Counted from the stretch's first letter, positions 7,665 through 15,616 are shown. The stretch is 37,233 nucleotides of DNA from an uncultured Alphaproteobacteria bacterium (GCA_944390905.1 CALXRR010000014.1:1-37233), one strand, 5' to 3'. The notes: generated from the sequence alone by a model not told the origin. Numbers and translations: made by a program.

Positions 7665-8087
7665 ATGGAAAACTCGTCACATACATCTCAATTTGAAAAT
7701 ATCTGTTGCTTGGTAGTCGATGACGACCGTTTTTCTCGCTCCTTCATCAAGACCGCATTATTCCAAATCGGCATAAAAGATATAAAAGATGCCTCTAACG
7801 CGGAAGAAGCACACGAAATTTTAACTAATTTTAAGATAGACCTAATCCTGCTTGACCAAATCATGCCTGAGCAAAGCGGAATAGAATTTGCCCAAAGCCT
7901 AGGAGAAAAGCACCCCGAGCAAAAAGATATTCCGATAATCATGATTACGGTCGACACACAGGAAAAAACCGTTCTTGACGCCAAGAATGCAGGAATAAAA
8001 GAATATCTGGTCAAACCGATATCTCCGATATCCCTCAAACAAAGAATAACTAATGCACTACATATAAGAGAACACGATGACAATTAA
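7665..8087 (+). CDS. Single-domain CheY-like response regulator
   Basis: A 140-residue receiver with no output domain. The acidic pocket is in VVDDDR (D19-D21). The phosphoacceptor is D64 in LILLDQIMPEQSG, the switch threonine is T95 and the conserved lysine is K117 in YLVKPIS, so phosphotransfer is likely intact. The ATG at 7665 is preferred over 7656 because TAAGGA (7651-7656) is ideally placed for it. No histidine kinase lies in the window. Possible roles are chemotaxis-like signalling or control of the adjacent wall genes. The last 11 nt overlap uppP. Confidence 0.88.
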   Translation: MENSSHTSQFENICCLVVDDDRFSRSFIKTALFQIGIKDIKDASNAEEAHEILTNFKIDLILLDQIMPEQSGIEFAQSLGEKHPEQKDIPIIMITVDTQEKTVLDAKNAGIKEYLVKPISPISLKQRITNALHIREHDDN

Positions 8088-8901
8088 CATTCATATTTTA
8101 CTGCTTTCAATTCTGCAAGGACTGACTGAATTTTTACCGGTAAGCTCATCAGGACATCTTATTTTATTTTCCAAATTTACCACTTTTCCGGATCAAGGTT
8201 TAGCCCTTGACGTTGCGGTCCACGTTGGTTCCATCATTGCGGTAATGATTTATTTCTCCGGCACAATATGGGAAATCATCAAAGGCTTATTCAAGACCCG
8301 CTTTATTCCGGATTTCAAAAACTACGGCAACCGCCTATTTTGGCTCATTTTCATTGGCACGATACCCGCGGTTATAGCCGGATTATGGTTAAAAGAATAT
8401 GGCATGGAATGGCTGAGAGACACCCGCATTATCGGCTGGACGATTTTAGGATTTGGCATTTTGTTATACATAGCCGACCATATCAGCATGACGATTCGCA
8501 AAGTTGAACATTTAAGTATCTTAGATGCAGTCTTAATAGGTCTGGCCCAATGTTTAGCCCTAATTCCGGGGACGAGCCGCTCCGGCATCACGATAACGAT
8601 GGGCAGATTTTTAGGCATGGAACGTCGTGAAGCGGCAAAATTTTCGATGTTATTATCGATTCCGACCATATTCGGCGCTGGCTGTCTGGTAGCTTATGAA
8701 TTAATCAGCACCGACCAAACCGCCACATTATTGAGTGCTTTTGACGGCATCTGCTATTCTTTTGTAGCCTCGATTCTGGCGATTTACATCATGATGTGGT
8801 GGCTAAAGAAATCGACATTTCTGCCGTTTGTAATCTATCGTATATTACTAGGCAGTGCCTTACTATTAGATTCCTACGGTTATCTTGATAAAATAATATA
8901 A
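8077..8901 (+). CDS. uppP: Undecaprenyl-diphosphatase UppP (BacA)
   Basis: This integral membrane phosphatase recycles undecaprenyl diphosphate to the monophosphate lipid carrier used for peptidoglycan and other glycans, and confers bacitracin tolerance. The 274-residue product matches family length. It has both signatures: QGLTEFLPVSSSGH (14-27, with E18 and H27) and PGTSRSG (164-170, with R168), plus about eight transmembrane helices. The start overlaps the response-regulator stop by 11 nt, implying translational coupling. Confidence 0.96.
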   Translation: MTINIHILLLSILQGLTEFLPVSSSGHLILFSKFTTFPDQGLALDVAVHVGSIIAVMIYFSGTIWEIIKGLFKTRFIPDFKNYGNRLFWLIFIGTIPAVIAGLWLKEYGMEWLRDTRIIGWTILGFGILLYIADHISMTIRKVEHLSILDAVLIGLAQCLALIPGTSRSGITITMGRFLGMERREAAKFSMLLSIPTIFGAGCLVAYELISTDQTATLLSAFDGICYSFVASILAIYIMMWWLKKSTFLPFVIYRILLGSALLLDSYGYLDKII

Positions 8902-8947
8902 AAAAGCCTTGCGTTTTATAAAAAAGTATTATAAAAGGATAATCGCT

Positions 8948-9033
8948 GCCCTGATGGCGGAATTGGTAGACGCGCATGCTTCAGGTGCATGTTGGCTCAG
9001 CCAGTGGAAGTTCGAGTCTTCTTCAGGGCACCA
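8948..9033 (+). tRNA. tRNA-Leu (anticodon CAG)
   Basis: An 86-nt type II tRNA. The acceptor arm GCCCTGA pairs with TCAGGGC, followed by A and an encoded CCA. The D-arm is GCGGAATTGGTAGACGCG. The anticodon stem CATGC/GCATG encloses TTCAGGT, giving anticodon CAG. There is a variable arm, then the T-loop TTCGAGT. TTGCGT (8909) and TATAAA (8930) form a weak promoter upstream. Confidence 0.96.
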
Positions 9034-9072
9034 AACTAAAAAAAGACCCCGACGGGTCTTTTTTTAGTTTGG
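9031..9072. terminator. Bidirectional terminator incorporating the tRNA CCA end
   Basis: A perfect 19-bp inverted repeat (9031-9049 and 9054-9072) around a CGAC loop contains A7 and T7 runs and a GGGTC/GACCC core. Its left arm starts with the last two C's and A of the tRNA CCA tail. Confidence 0.85.
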
Positions 9073-9171
9073 TGAAACGTTTTGTTACTTAGCAAGGGCA
9101 GCGCCCAGCAACCAAAACTAAGCTTTACCCTCCCCATAACGTAAAATAATCCCCCCGCTATCCTTTTTCCG

Positions 9172-9199
9172 TTGCTTTTTTCTGCCAATAACATATCAT
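9172..9199 (+). promoter_or_regulatory. Promoter candidate for the SHOCT-DUF805 gene
   Basis: TTGCTT and TATCAT are separated by 16 nt, 41 nt upstream of the ATG. The rest of 9073-9239 shows no other structure. Confidence 0.4.
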
Positions 9200-9239
9200 A
9201 TAGAAAAATTTTCACTTTCTCAACTAAGGAGATTTATAT

Positions 9240-10319
9240 ATGAACACCGAACAAATCACTAAACTCGAAAAGCTCAAAGAGCTTCTCGACAAAGGTATCC
9301 TCTCTCAAGAAGAATTTGACGCCAAGAAAAAAGAAATCCTTGACTCAGATGATAAAGCATCAACCAATGCCCAAACGACAGAAGTCCAATCCCCAACTGA
9401 CGGCAGACCGCAAAATATCATCCAATGCTATCAATCGGCTTTTCGCAACTATTTTAACTTTAAGTCCCGCGCCAGCCGCTATGAATACTGGGGTTTTGTC
9501 ATCACCAACTTCCTTATCAGCTTAGTCATCAGCATATTTGATGCAGTTCTTGGAACCGAAAGCATTTTATCCACCATTTACAGTTTGGTATTATTATTCC
9601 CGTCTCTGGCCATCTGCGTTCGCCGTTTTCACGATATAAACAAGAGCGGACTATATCTTCTCATCCCCTTCGGAATCGTGTTTATTACCGCCATCATCAG
9701 CTCTGTCGCTCAATACAGCGGAGCTGATTTATCACCGATACCATTAATTATATATTTGGTTACTTTTGTCGTCGCCGGCATCATCTTCATTTATTGGCTC
9801 TGCAAAAAAGGTGATGAGAGCGCCAACCAATATGGTGAACCCAGACCAGCTGAAACCCCTCATGAAAAAAAGGTCTTCATCCTTGCCGTTGTTTTGTCCG
9901 TGTTAATTCCGATTTTATCGGTTTTCTTCGCCGGAATGATAAGCGGCTACTCAAGCGCAAGCCTAAAATACAATACCAACAAAACCCTCGACCAAATCAG
10001 CAATCTTGTTGTTAACATCCGTACGGTATACTCCTCTGAGCCCTCATACGACGGCCTCAACAACAACACCGCCAAAAGCTTCGACATTGCCACTGCGGAT
10101 ATGATTGGCGAAGATGGCAACCTCACCAACCCCTTTGGCGGAGACATCATCATCTCCAACAACGGCGAGTTGTTTTCCATTATGTATCTTGGCCTGCCTG
10201 AAGAAAACTGCAAATATATATCCAACGGTTTTCAAGGTGTAGCCGGACTTTACGTCACCTCCGATTCCTGCACCGATTGCGCAGAAGGCAATTGCGCTCT
10301 GCAAATCATCGGGCAATAG
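9240..10319 (+). CDS. SHOCT-DUF805 membrane protein with pilin-like C-terminal domain
   Basis: Three parts are visible in 359 residues. Residues 4-35 form a SHOCT-type helical motif (KLKELLDKGILSQEEFDAKK). Residues about 66-200 are a DUF805 membrane domain with four helices and the conserved YWGF and RRFHDINKSG segments. After a linker, a further helix (213-234) leads into a soluble domain (245-359) resembling the PilS-type type IV pilin fold: a K-T-x-x-Q-I-x-x-L-V-x-N-I-R helix, then SYDGL, NPFGG, and a Cys-containing end (C324, C344, C347, C352). The first two domains are known neighbours; the pilin-like tail is unusual. A strong AAGGAGA ribosome-binding site precedes the ATG. Function unknown. 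Confidence 0.8.
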   Translation: MNTEQITKLEKLKELLDKGILSQEEFDAKKKEILDSDDKASTNAQTTEVQSPTDGRPQNIIQCYQSAFRNYFNFKSRASRYEYWGFVITNFLISLVISIFDAVLGTESILSTIYSLVLLFPSLAICVRRFHDINKSGLYLLIPFGIVFITAIISSVAQYSGADLSPIPLIIYLVTFVVAGIIFIYWLCKKGDESANQYGEPRPAETPHEKKVFILAVVLSVLIPILSVFFAGMISGYSSASLKYNTNKTLDQISNLVVNIRTVYSSEPSYDGLNNNTAKSFDIATADMIGEDGNLTNPFGGDIIISNNGELFSIMYLGLPEENCKYISNGFQGVAGLYVTSDSCTDCAEGNCALQIIGQ

Positions 10320-10341
10320 CGTTACCGCAAGCCTTAGAAGC

Positions 10342-10369
10342 AAGGAGAAAGTTTTACGACTTTCTCCTT
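10342..10369. terminator. Bidirectional terminator between convergent genes
   Basis: An 11-bp perfect stem AAGGAGAAAGT/ACTTTCTCCTT with a 6-nt loop and a following T run lies between the stop of the DUF805 gene and the stop of the minus-strand methyltransferase-like gene. Confidence 0.8.
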
Positions 10370-10370
10370 T

Positions 10371-11699
10371 TTATTTTTCCGGCGCTTTATATTTCAAAAA
10401 AGGCAAAATCTTAGCCACCGGAGCAAAAATACTTTTTTTATTCATCGCCAAAGCATATTCCACATATTCCGGATAATGCGACAAATGCCGTTCCTCTGTT
10501 TTAGCTCGCAAATAATACAAAGCATTCACTCCCAGCAACAAACAAGAACCTTTCACCGCCAGAGCCGGATTCTCGCTCCAAACCATAAACGGCATCGACA
10601 TCAACCACCAAGAAATATTCTTAAACACATAAGCCGGATGCTTAGTATAAGCATAAGGCCCTCCGCTGACCAAACCGCGATACGTCAGATTAGAAAACCT
10701 CAAGCCCAAAGCCGCGGTAGCCAAACTATAAATAGTCTCACATAACAAAATCAACACCATCCAGATAGCAAACATCACTTGATTGTCGGCAAACACACTG
10801 GTCCAGTGAACACCGGTATTATAAGCCAAATAATACTTTCCAAACAAATCAGCCCAAAACGGCCAATAGCAAGCCAATGCGGCAAACCACCCCAGCAAAG
10901 TCGGTTCACTAGACCTTATTTGAGTGTTAAACAATCGGAAAGTCATCATATATCCTGTAGCAGCAAAAGCCAAATCCACCAAAAAAATCATTTCATTGCA
11001 AAAATAAAAAATCCGATACGGAAAGTCAAACATCTGCGAAAAATCAGCCTGCATAAACCACTCCAAACGCGTTTGAAAATAAGGCATCATCAACGCTAAA
11101 TAAAAGAACTTCACCCCCCAACCTCGGAACAGTTCAATCATTTCATCTTTGTGTGCATCTTTGCGATATCCGCATAGCCATCGCCCCAACTGCCAATAGG
11201 CATCTTCTGGCTCATCTTCAATCTTATCCATCAACGCAAAATAAACCACTGTCAGCAGTAGTATTCCCCCTAAGCCTGACTTCAGCACCTCCAAATAAGT
11301 CACAAACAATCCGTCATCATACACCGGCAAGACCCAATATCCAAAAGCCACAATTGCAAAAATACAAGCAATCCCGAGCAGCTTAAAGCCAACTCGTTTC
11401 CAACCGATTTTGCGTTTGAAGGTCATCTTGTCAAACCAGCTTTTTTTACCGCGACAAGCATATTCCAGCCCCCAGACTGAAATTGTCATCACCGCCACAA
11501 AAATCGCCAACACCGCCAAAGAAGACAAAGGCAATTGCGCCCATTTAATCGCTGATATAATCACAAAAGCAATCAACATCGCCGCCACATTAATTCCGAA
11601 TGAAGTCTCCGACTGCGGCAATTCACTTTTAACATTTTTAAATGGAATATAACTATCCGGATAAATCCTCTTTTTATCCTGAAGCACAACCTCTACCAT
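10371..11699 (-). CDS. ICMT/PEMT-like integral membrane methyltransferase
   Basis: The last 110 residues carry the hallmark of the isoprenylcysteine carboxyl methyltransferase/phospholipid methyltransferase family. These are SGGPYAYTKHPAYVFKN (cofactor-binding loop and helix) and the RAKTEERHLSHYPEYVEY segment with its paired acidic residues. The preceding 330 residues contain about nine hydrophobic helices and a cytosolic insert (EDEPEDAYWQLGRWLCGYRK), making the protein longer (442) than minimal family members. The substrate cannot be deduced; a lipid or hydrophobic small molecule is more likely than a prenyl protein in a bacterium (inference). The start has a very good ribosome-binding site, AAAAGGAG. 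Confidence 0.7.
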   Translation of the reverse strand: MVEVVLQDKKRIYPDSYIPFKNVKSELPQSETSFGINVAAMLIAFVIISAIKWAQLPLSSLAVLAIFVAVMTISVWGLEYACRGKKSWFDKMTFKRKIGWKRVGFKLLGIACIFAIVAFGYWVLPVYDDGLFVTYLEVLKSGLGGILLLTVVYFALMDKIEDEPEDAYWQLGRWLCGYRKDAHKDEMIELFRGWGVKFFYLALMMPYFQTRLEWFMQADFSQMFDFPYRIFYFCNEMIFLVDLAFAATGYMMTFRLFNTQIRSSEPTLLGWFAALACYWPFWADLFGKYYLAYNTGVHWTSVFADNQVMFAIWMVLILLCETIYSLATAALGLRFSNLTYRGLVSGGPYAYTKHPAYVFKNISWWLMSMPFMVWSENPALAVKGSCLLLGVNALYYLRAKTEERHLSHYPEYVEYALAMNKKSIFAPVAKILPFLKYKAPEK

Positions 11700-11774
11700 T
11701 GTTATCTCCTTTTATTTTACATTTATACCTGACATATCATAATCCCCTTAACAAAGAGTTATATTTTCATAACC

Positions 11775-11809
11775 AAAAAAAGCAGTCCTTGATTCGGACT
11801 GCTTTTTTT
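11775..11809 (-). terminator. Terminator of tspO
   Basis: A 14-bp perfect stem (AAAAAAAGCAGTCC against its complement) with a 7-nt loop TTGATTC and terminal T run on both strands. It lies 15 nt past the tspO stop in its direction of transcription. Confidence 0.85.
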
Positions 11810-11824
11810 GCAAAGCCTAAAAAG

Positions 11825-12217
11825 TTACACGTTCAGACGCCAAATCTCAAAATTGAGATAAAAAGCAAAAGACGTCCACAGCCAATAAGGTATCATCAAC
11901 CAACCTGCCGCTTTATTAAGCTTAAAGAACGCAATCACCGTAACCGAAAGCACCAGCCACAAAGCAGCCAGCACCAACAGTGCGCCTGATATATTCTGAG
12001 CCCCAAAAAACGTCGGCGACCAAGACAAATTCAACCCAAGCTGCACCAAAAACAACACCGCAGCGACAACTCTTTGACGCCCTGAAGACTTAAATAAAAT
12101 CACCAACAAAGCTACCGCCATCATCAAATACAATATCGGCCAAACGATACCGAACCAAGCATCCGGAGGAGTAAGCTCAGGCTTTACCAAATTATGATAC
12201 CAGTCCATATTCTGCAT
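11825..12217 (-). CDS. tspO: TspO/MBR family protein lacking the first helix
   Basis: TspO proteins are tryptophan-rich membrane proteins that bind porphyrins and are tied to oxidative-stress responses. The 130 residues align with the family from the first loop onward: WYHNLVKPELTPPDAWF, IVWPILYLMM, LNLSWSPTFFG, PYWLWTSFAFYLNFEIWRLN. Usual members have about 155-160 residues and five helices. Here the roughly 28 residues forming helix 1 are missing. The ATG at 12217 follows TTAGGAGA, so this seems to be the true start rather than a mis-set one. Confidence 0.85.
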   Translation of the reverse strand: MQNMDWYHNLVKPELTPPDAWFGIVWPILYLMMAVALLVILFKSSGRQRVVAAVLFLVQLGLNLSWSPTFFGAQNISGALLVLAALWLVLSVTVIAFFKLNKAAGWLMIPYWLWTSFAFYLNFEIWRLNV

Positions 12218-12352
12218 AGCGTGTTCTCCTAAAAAAAGCTAAACCAACAAGTGTATAATATAACCTTTTTTTCAAGCCCCAACATACTAACCAAACTATC
12301 CACAAGCTTTATCAAATATTTCCCTAATTCAAACGTTTATATCAAAAAGCAT

Positions 12353-12380
12353 TTGCAAAATAAAAAACATCTTATATAAT
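12353..12380 (+). promoter_or_regulatory. Promoter of the DUF465 gene
   Basis: TTGCAA and a consensus TATAAT are separated by 16 nt, 33 nt upstream of the ATG. Confidence 0.6.
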
Positions 12381-12412
12381 TAAAATACCACAGCCAAACA
12401 AAGGAGGCGCCT

Positions 12413-12595
12413 ATGGTAAATCTGCAAATTCAAATGGAAAATATCAAAGTCCAGCATGCGTATCTTGAAGCCGCAATCAGACAAGAAGAACAACACATCT
12501 GGAAAAATCTGGTCAAAATAAACGAGCTCAAAAAACAAAAACTCAAACAAAAAGACGCCCTCCTCCGCTTGTCCGTACAAAACAAATTTCAATAA
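12413..12595 (+). CDS. DUF465 (YdcH-like) small protein
   Basis: A 60-residue charged helical-hairpin protein with the DUF465 pattern: a first helix (ENIKVQHAYLEAAIRQEE), a short turn, then a second helix with KINELKKQKLKQKDALLRL, matching the family's LKK-x-KL-x-LKD core. These proteins are common in proteobacteria and of unknown function. A very strong ribosome-binding site (AAAGGAGG) and a near-consensus promoter indicate high expression. No partner gene is evident. Confidence 0.75.
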   Translation: MVNLQIQMENIKVQHAYLEAAIRQEEQHIWKNLVKINELKKQKLKQKDALLRLSVQNKFQ

Positions 12596-12647
12596 GTTGC
12601 GAACACGCGGATTTTTTTTATTTTTTCTTCGCACAGGAAAATATCTG

Positions 12648-12676
12648 TTGCCTTGTGACTGTTTTCCTATTATACT
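12648..12676 (+). promoter_or_regulatory. Promoter candidate for the Cys-rich secreted protein
   Basis: TTGCCT and TATACT are separated by 17 nt, 44 nt before the ATG at 12721. Confidence 0.45.
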
Positions 12677-12720
12677 ATATGTTGGTTAGAATAACAGATT
12701 CATGTGTGCGAGTAGAACTA

Positions 12721-13050
12721 ATGCAGAAATTTTACCTTATACTTTTAAGCAGCCTCTTTGCCGCTTCAACATCTGTTGCCGGCGTGCGCTTTATTGTTGA
12801 AAACGGTGAAAGCTATTACAATGATAATTGGTTTGAGAAATCAACCACCACCATCAGCCGCTGTGAACAAAAAGGCTACACCATCACCGAATGTGATTCC
12901 GGCTTTTATCCAGCCACCCCTTGCCCCTATGACCACAGTTTTTATAAAGAATGCTGCCCTGAAGAATACAGCTACTCCAAAGACGAATGCTACACCATGG
13001 GCAAGACCCCAAGCAGCTTTTCCTGCAGTGGGCTTTACAGCTGTTACTAA
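12721..13050 (+). CDS. Small Cys-rich secreted protein
   Basis: A 109-residue protein with a signal peptide (1-21, ending STSVAG or nearby) and ten cysteines in the mature part. The block C-E-Q-K-G-Y-T-I-T-E-C followed by C-P-Y-D and C-C resembles the N-terminal block of the larger Cys-rich protein at 26582 (C-A-T-L-G-Y-T-E-T-S-C, then C-P-F-G), pointing to a shared disulfide-stabilised module. An upstream GTG at 12655 is open, but that extension precedes the signal peptide and lies over the promoter. The ribosome-binding site is weak. No named family recognised; likely exported and oxidised in the periplasm. Confidence 0.7.
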   Translation: MQKFYLILLSSLFAASTSVAGVRFIVENGESYYNDNWFEKSTTTISRCEQKGYTITECDSGFYPATPCPYDHSFYKECCPEEYSYSKDECYTMGKTPSSFSCSGLYSCY

Positions 13051-13067
13051 TTTCACAATCACCAAAA

Positions 13068-13095
13068 AAAGGGACGGCCGCAAGACCGTCCCTTT
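13068..13095. terminator. Bidirectional terminator between convergent genes
   Basis: A 10-bp stem AAAGGGACGG/CCGTCCCTTT with an 8-nt loop, between the Cys-rich gene and the DUF2934 gene. Confidence 0.75.
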
Positions 13096-13112
13096 CATTA
13101 TAAAACCATCAA

Positions 13113-13478
13113 CTATTTAGACTTTTTCTTAGCTGAAGCCACAGCCTTAGCAGCAACAGTCACTTTTTTCTTAGCCGCAGCTTTTTTAGCCGACTTAGCT
13201 ATAGTATTAAGGTTAGCTGCCGAAGCAAAACTCTTCACGCACAAATACGGAGCAGAGGCAGCCGCAGCTGCTCTTTTAACTCTTCTTTCCAAAGAAGGAA
13301 TTAAAGTGCATTTACTATACATTGAAGACACCGTGCTGGCCATAGCCAAAGCATCTTGACGCTCCAACTGCTCAATAGCCTCATTCCAGTCGCTTGCACT
13401 GCTGTTCATCGGGCAGCCTTTGCTCTGCCAAATAAAATAAGCAGCTTCCTGAATCTTTTTATTATCAAAATTAGCCAT
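13113..13478 (-). CDS. DUF2934 protein with Lys/Ala-rich H1-like tail
   Basis: 121 residues. The N-terminal 40 match DUF2934 (a short helical motif IQEAAYFIWQSKGCP followed by DWNEAIEQL). The last third is a lysine/alanine repeat tail (AKKAAAKKK, AVASAKKKSK) like those of histone-H1-like bacterial proteins, suggesting nucleic-acid binding (inference). The open frame extends to 13523, but the ATG at 13478 is preceded by GAGGAGG at good spacing. A TATAAT-like box lies at 13510-13515 on the minus strand. DUF2934 proteins have no established function. Confidence 0.7.
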   Translation of the reverse strand: MANFDNKKIQEAAYFIWQSKGCPMNSSASDWNEAIEQLERQDALAMASTVSSMYSKCTLIPSLERRVKRAAAAASAPYLCVKSFASAANLNTIAKSAKKAAAKKKVTVAAKAVASAKKKSK

Positions 13479-13566
13479 AAGAAACCTCCTCAATCTGATT
13501 CTGAAAGAGATTATAACACGCAAATACTTATAAAAAGATTAATTTTACAAAAAAAGTATAAAAAAT

Positions 13567-14397
13567 TTACCTTTCTCTGGCCGCGTAATAAGTCCCCAAG
13601 ACATGCACATTGTCCGAAAAGAACTTCAGCTCTTCCATAGCATTTTTAAAACCCTTTTGTTCCGGATGAGCCTCAACCTCCACATAGAACTGAGCCGACA
13701 CAAAAGTCCCCTGCTCCAAATAGCTCTCAATTTTGGTCAGATTAATCCCATTAGTCGCAAAACCACCCAACGCCTTATAAAGAGCTGCCGGAATATTCCT
13801 CGCCTTAAAAATAAAAGAAGTAATAAAATCTTCACCGTCAAACTCCGGCACCACCGCCTCACGCGACATAATCAAAAAACGCGTTGTATTATTCTGCATT
13901 GTTTCAATATTTTTGGCCACCACATCCAGACCATAAATTTCACCGGCTAATTCAGATGCAATTGCCGCCTTAGATTTGTCTTGATATTCCAACACAAATT
14001 CACAAGACTTTGCCGTATCGATTCTCGCTTCCGGAAAGATACCATGCTTGGCCAAAAATTCAGCACTTTGAGCCAACGCCTGCGGATGAGACATCGCCAC
14101 TTTAATATCCTCAAGCTTAGTTCCCTTCAACGCCAACAGTTGATGATGCACCGGCAAAAAATATTCTCCGACAATATGCAGACCGGTTTTCGGCAACAAA
14201 AAATGCACATCAGACACGCGACCAGCCGTAGAATTTTCAACCGGAATCACCGCAAAATCGACCTCAGCATTCTGCACTTTATTCATAGCCTCTTCAAATG
14301 TCTCACACGGCACATACACACTCTCCGGATACAAATTTTTTGCCGCAATGTTAGAATAAGCACCAGCCACACCCTGATAGGCAATTTTCAACTTCAT
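13567..14397 (-). CDS. pheA: Prephenate dehydratase
   Basis: Converts prephenate to phenylpyruvate in phenylalanine synthesis. The 276 residues comprise the PDT catalytic domain (1-180) with YQGVAGAYSNIAA, the PVENSTAGRV segment and the catalytic T172-R173-F174 motif, plus a C-terminal ACT domain (about 190-272) that senses Phe. The ACT motif reads E-S-Y-L rather than the E-S-R-P of many bacteria; to my knowledge an ESY form is usual in alphaproteobacteria. No fused chorismate mutase. GTG at 14400 is open, but ATG 14397 has AGAGGAAA upstream. Divergent from queA. Confidence 0.94.
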   Translation of the reverse strand: MKLKIAYQGVAGAYSNIAAKNLYPESVYVPCETFEEAMNKVQNAEVDFAVIPVENSTAGRVSDVHFLLPKTGLHIVGEYFLPVHHQLLALKGTKLEDIKVAMSHPQALAQSAEFLAKHGIFPEARIDTAKSCEFVLEYQDKSKAAIASELAGEIYGLDVVAKNIETMQNNTTRFLIMSREAVVPEFDGEDFITSFIFKARNIPAALYKALGGFATNGINLTKIESYLEQGTFVSAQFYVEVEAHPEQKGFKNAMEELKFFSDNVHVLGTYYAARER

Positions 14398-14422
14398 CAC
14401 ATTTCCTCTTCAAAAAAAACTC

Positions 14423-14451
14423 TTGCGAATAAGGAGTTTATATACTATAAC
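14423..14451 (+). promoter_or_regulatory. Promoter of queA
   Basis: TTGCGA and TATAAC are separated by 17 nt in the 80-nt pheA-queA divergent gap, 27 nt before the queA ATG. Confidence 0.5.
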
Positions 14452-14477
14452 AGCTCCAAAAAACAAGGATAAAAAAC

Positions 14478-15560
14478 ATGTTGGTAGATATTTTTGACTT
14501 TGAACTTGACCGTAAACTTATTGCAGACAAACCAGCCTCTCCTCGAGATAGCTCCCGCCTGCTTGATTTAACCGAAGACGGCAAGATTCACGACCGCCAT
14601 TTTTACGACTTGCCGGACATTCTCCGCAAAGGCGATGTCTTAGTTTTTAATGACACCAAAGTCATTCCCGCCCGACTTTATGGACAAAGGGGCGATGCTC
14701 AAGTCGAAGTCACCCTCTACCATCCGATAGATGGCTTAAGCTGGATGTCTTTTATCAAAAATGCCAAAAGGCTCCACCCCGGCGACACCGTAACTTTTTA
14801 TACCGACAGCATTAGTCCTGCTCAATCCGACTTCACGGCACAAGTCATCAGCAAACAAGGCGAAGACGGGGTAGAACTCCGCTTCAACTGTTCGGCAGAT
14901 TCGTTGAACCTCAAGCTGGAGACCTACGGCTCCATGCCGCTTCCGCCTTACATTAAGCGTGACAAACCCAGCCAAGGCCTCTGGAACAAATATAATGATA
15001 AAGAAGACTACCAAACCGTCTATGCCTGCCACGAAGGAGCCGTTGCCGCTCCCACCGCCGGACTCCATTTTACTGACCGCGTATTTAAGGCTCTTGATAC
15101 CAAAGGTGTTGAAAAAGTCTTCCTCACCCTTCATGTCGGGGCCGGCACCTTCCTTCCGGTCAAAGTTTCTGACACCAAAGACCACAAAATGCACGCCGAG
15201 TACGGCATTATCACTCCTGAAGCCAGTGCCGCCATTAATAAAGCCAAACAAGAAGGCCGCCGTATTATCGCCGTCGGCACCACCTCGCTTCGATTACTGG
15301 AATCTGCCGCCGATGATAATGGGACTCTGCACCCTTTCTGCGGTGAGACCAATATCTTTATCACCCCTGGCTATAAGTTTAAGATGATTGACTTGATGAT
15401 AACCAACTTTCACCTTCCCAAGTCTACCTTATTTATGCTCATCTGCGCCGTTGCCGGCATTGACCGCATGAAAGAAGCCTACGCCCACGCCATGCGTGAA
15501 GGCTACCGCTTTTATTCTTACGGAGATAGCTCAATCATCAAATGCGTAAATAAAATTTAA
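14478..15560 (+). CDS. queA: S-adenosylmethionine:tRNA ribosyltransferase-isomerase
   Basis: QueA transfers and isomerises the ribosyl part of SAM onto preQ1-tRNA, giving epoxyqueuosine at the wobble position. The 360-residue product is of normal length. It shows FDFELDRKLIADKPASPRDSSRL at the N-terminus, then VFNDTKVIPARL, GAVAAPTAGLHFT, LHVGAGTFLPVK and TTSLRLLE, and ends with MITNFHLPKSTLFMLICA and YSYGDSSII. AAGGA sits 9-10 nt before the ATG. Other queuosine genes are not in the window. It is followed after 56 nt by the GGDEF-like gene. Confidence 0.97.
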   Translation: MLVDIFDFELDRKLIADKPASPRDSSRLLDLTEDGKIHDRHFYDLPDILRKGDVLVFNDTKVIPARLYGQRGDAQVEVTLYHPIDGLSWMSFIKNAKRLHPGDTVTFYTDSISPAQSDFTAQVISKQGEDGVELRFNCSADSLNLKLETYGSMPLPPYIKRDKPSQGLWNKYNDKEDYQTVYACHEGAVAAPTAGLHFTDRVFKALDTKGVEKVFLTLHVGAGTFLPVKVSDTKDHKMHAEYGIITPEASAAINKAKQEGRRIIAVGTTSLRLLESAADDNGTLHPFCGETNIFITPGYKFKMIDLMITNFHLPKSTLFMLICAVAGIDRMKEAYAHAMREGYRFYSYGDSSIIKCVNKI

Positions 15561-15616
15561 ACCATATTCGTATATACTCCGCCTCAAGGTCAAAACTTTT
15601 ATTTAGGATTGGAGCA

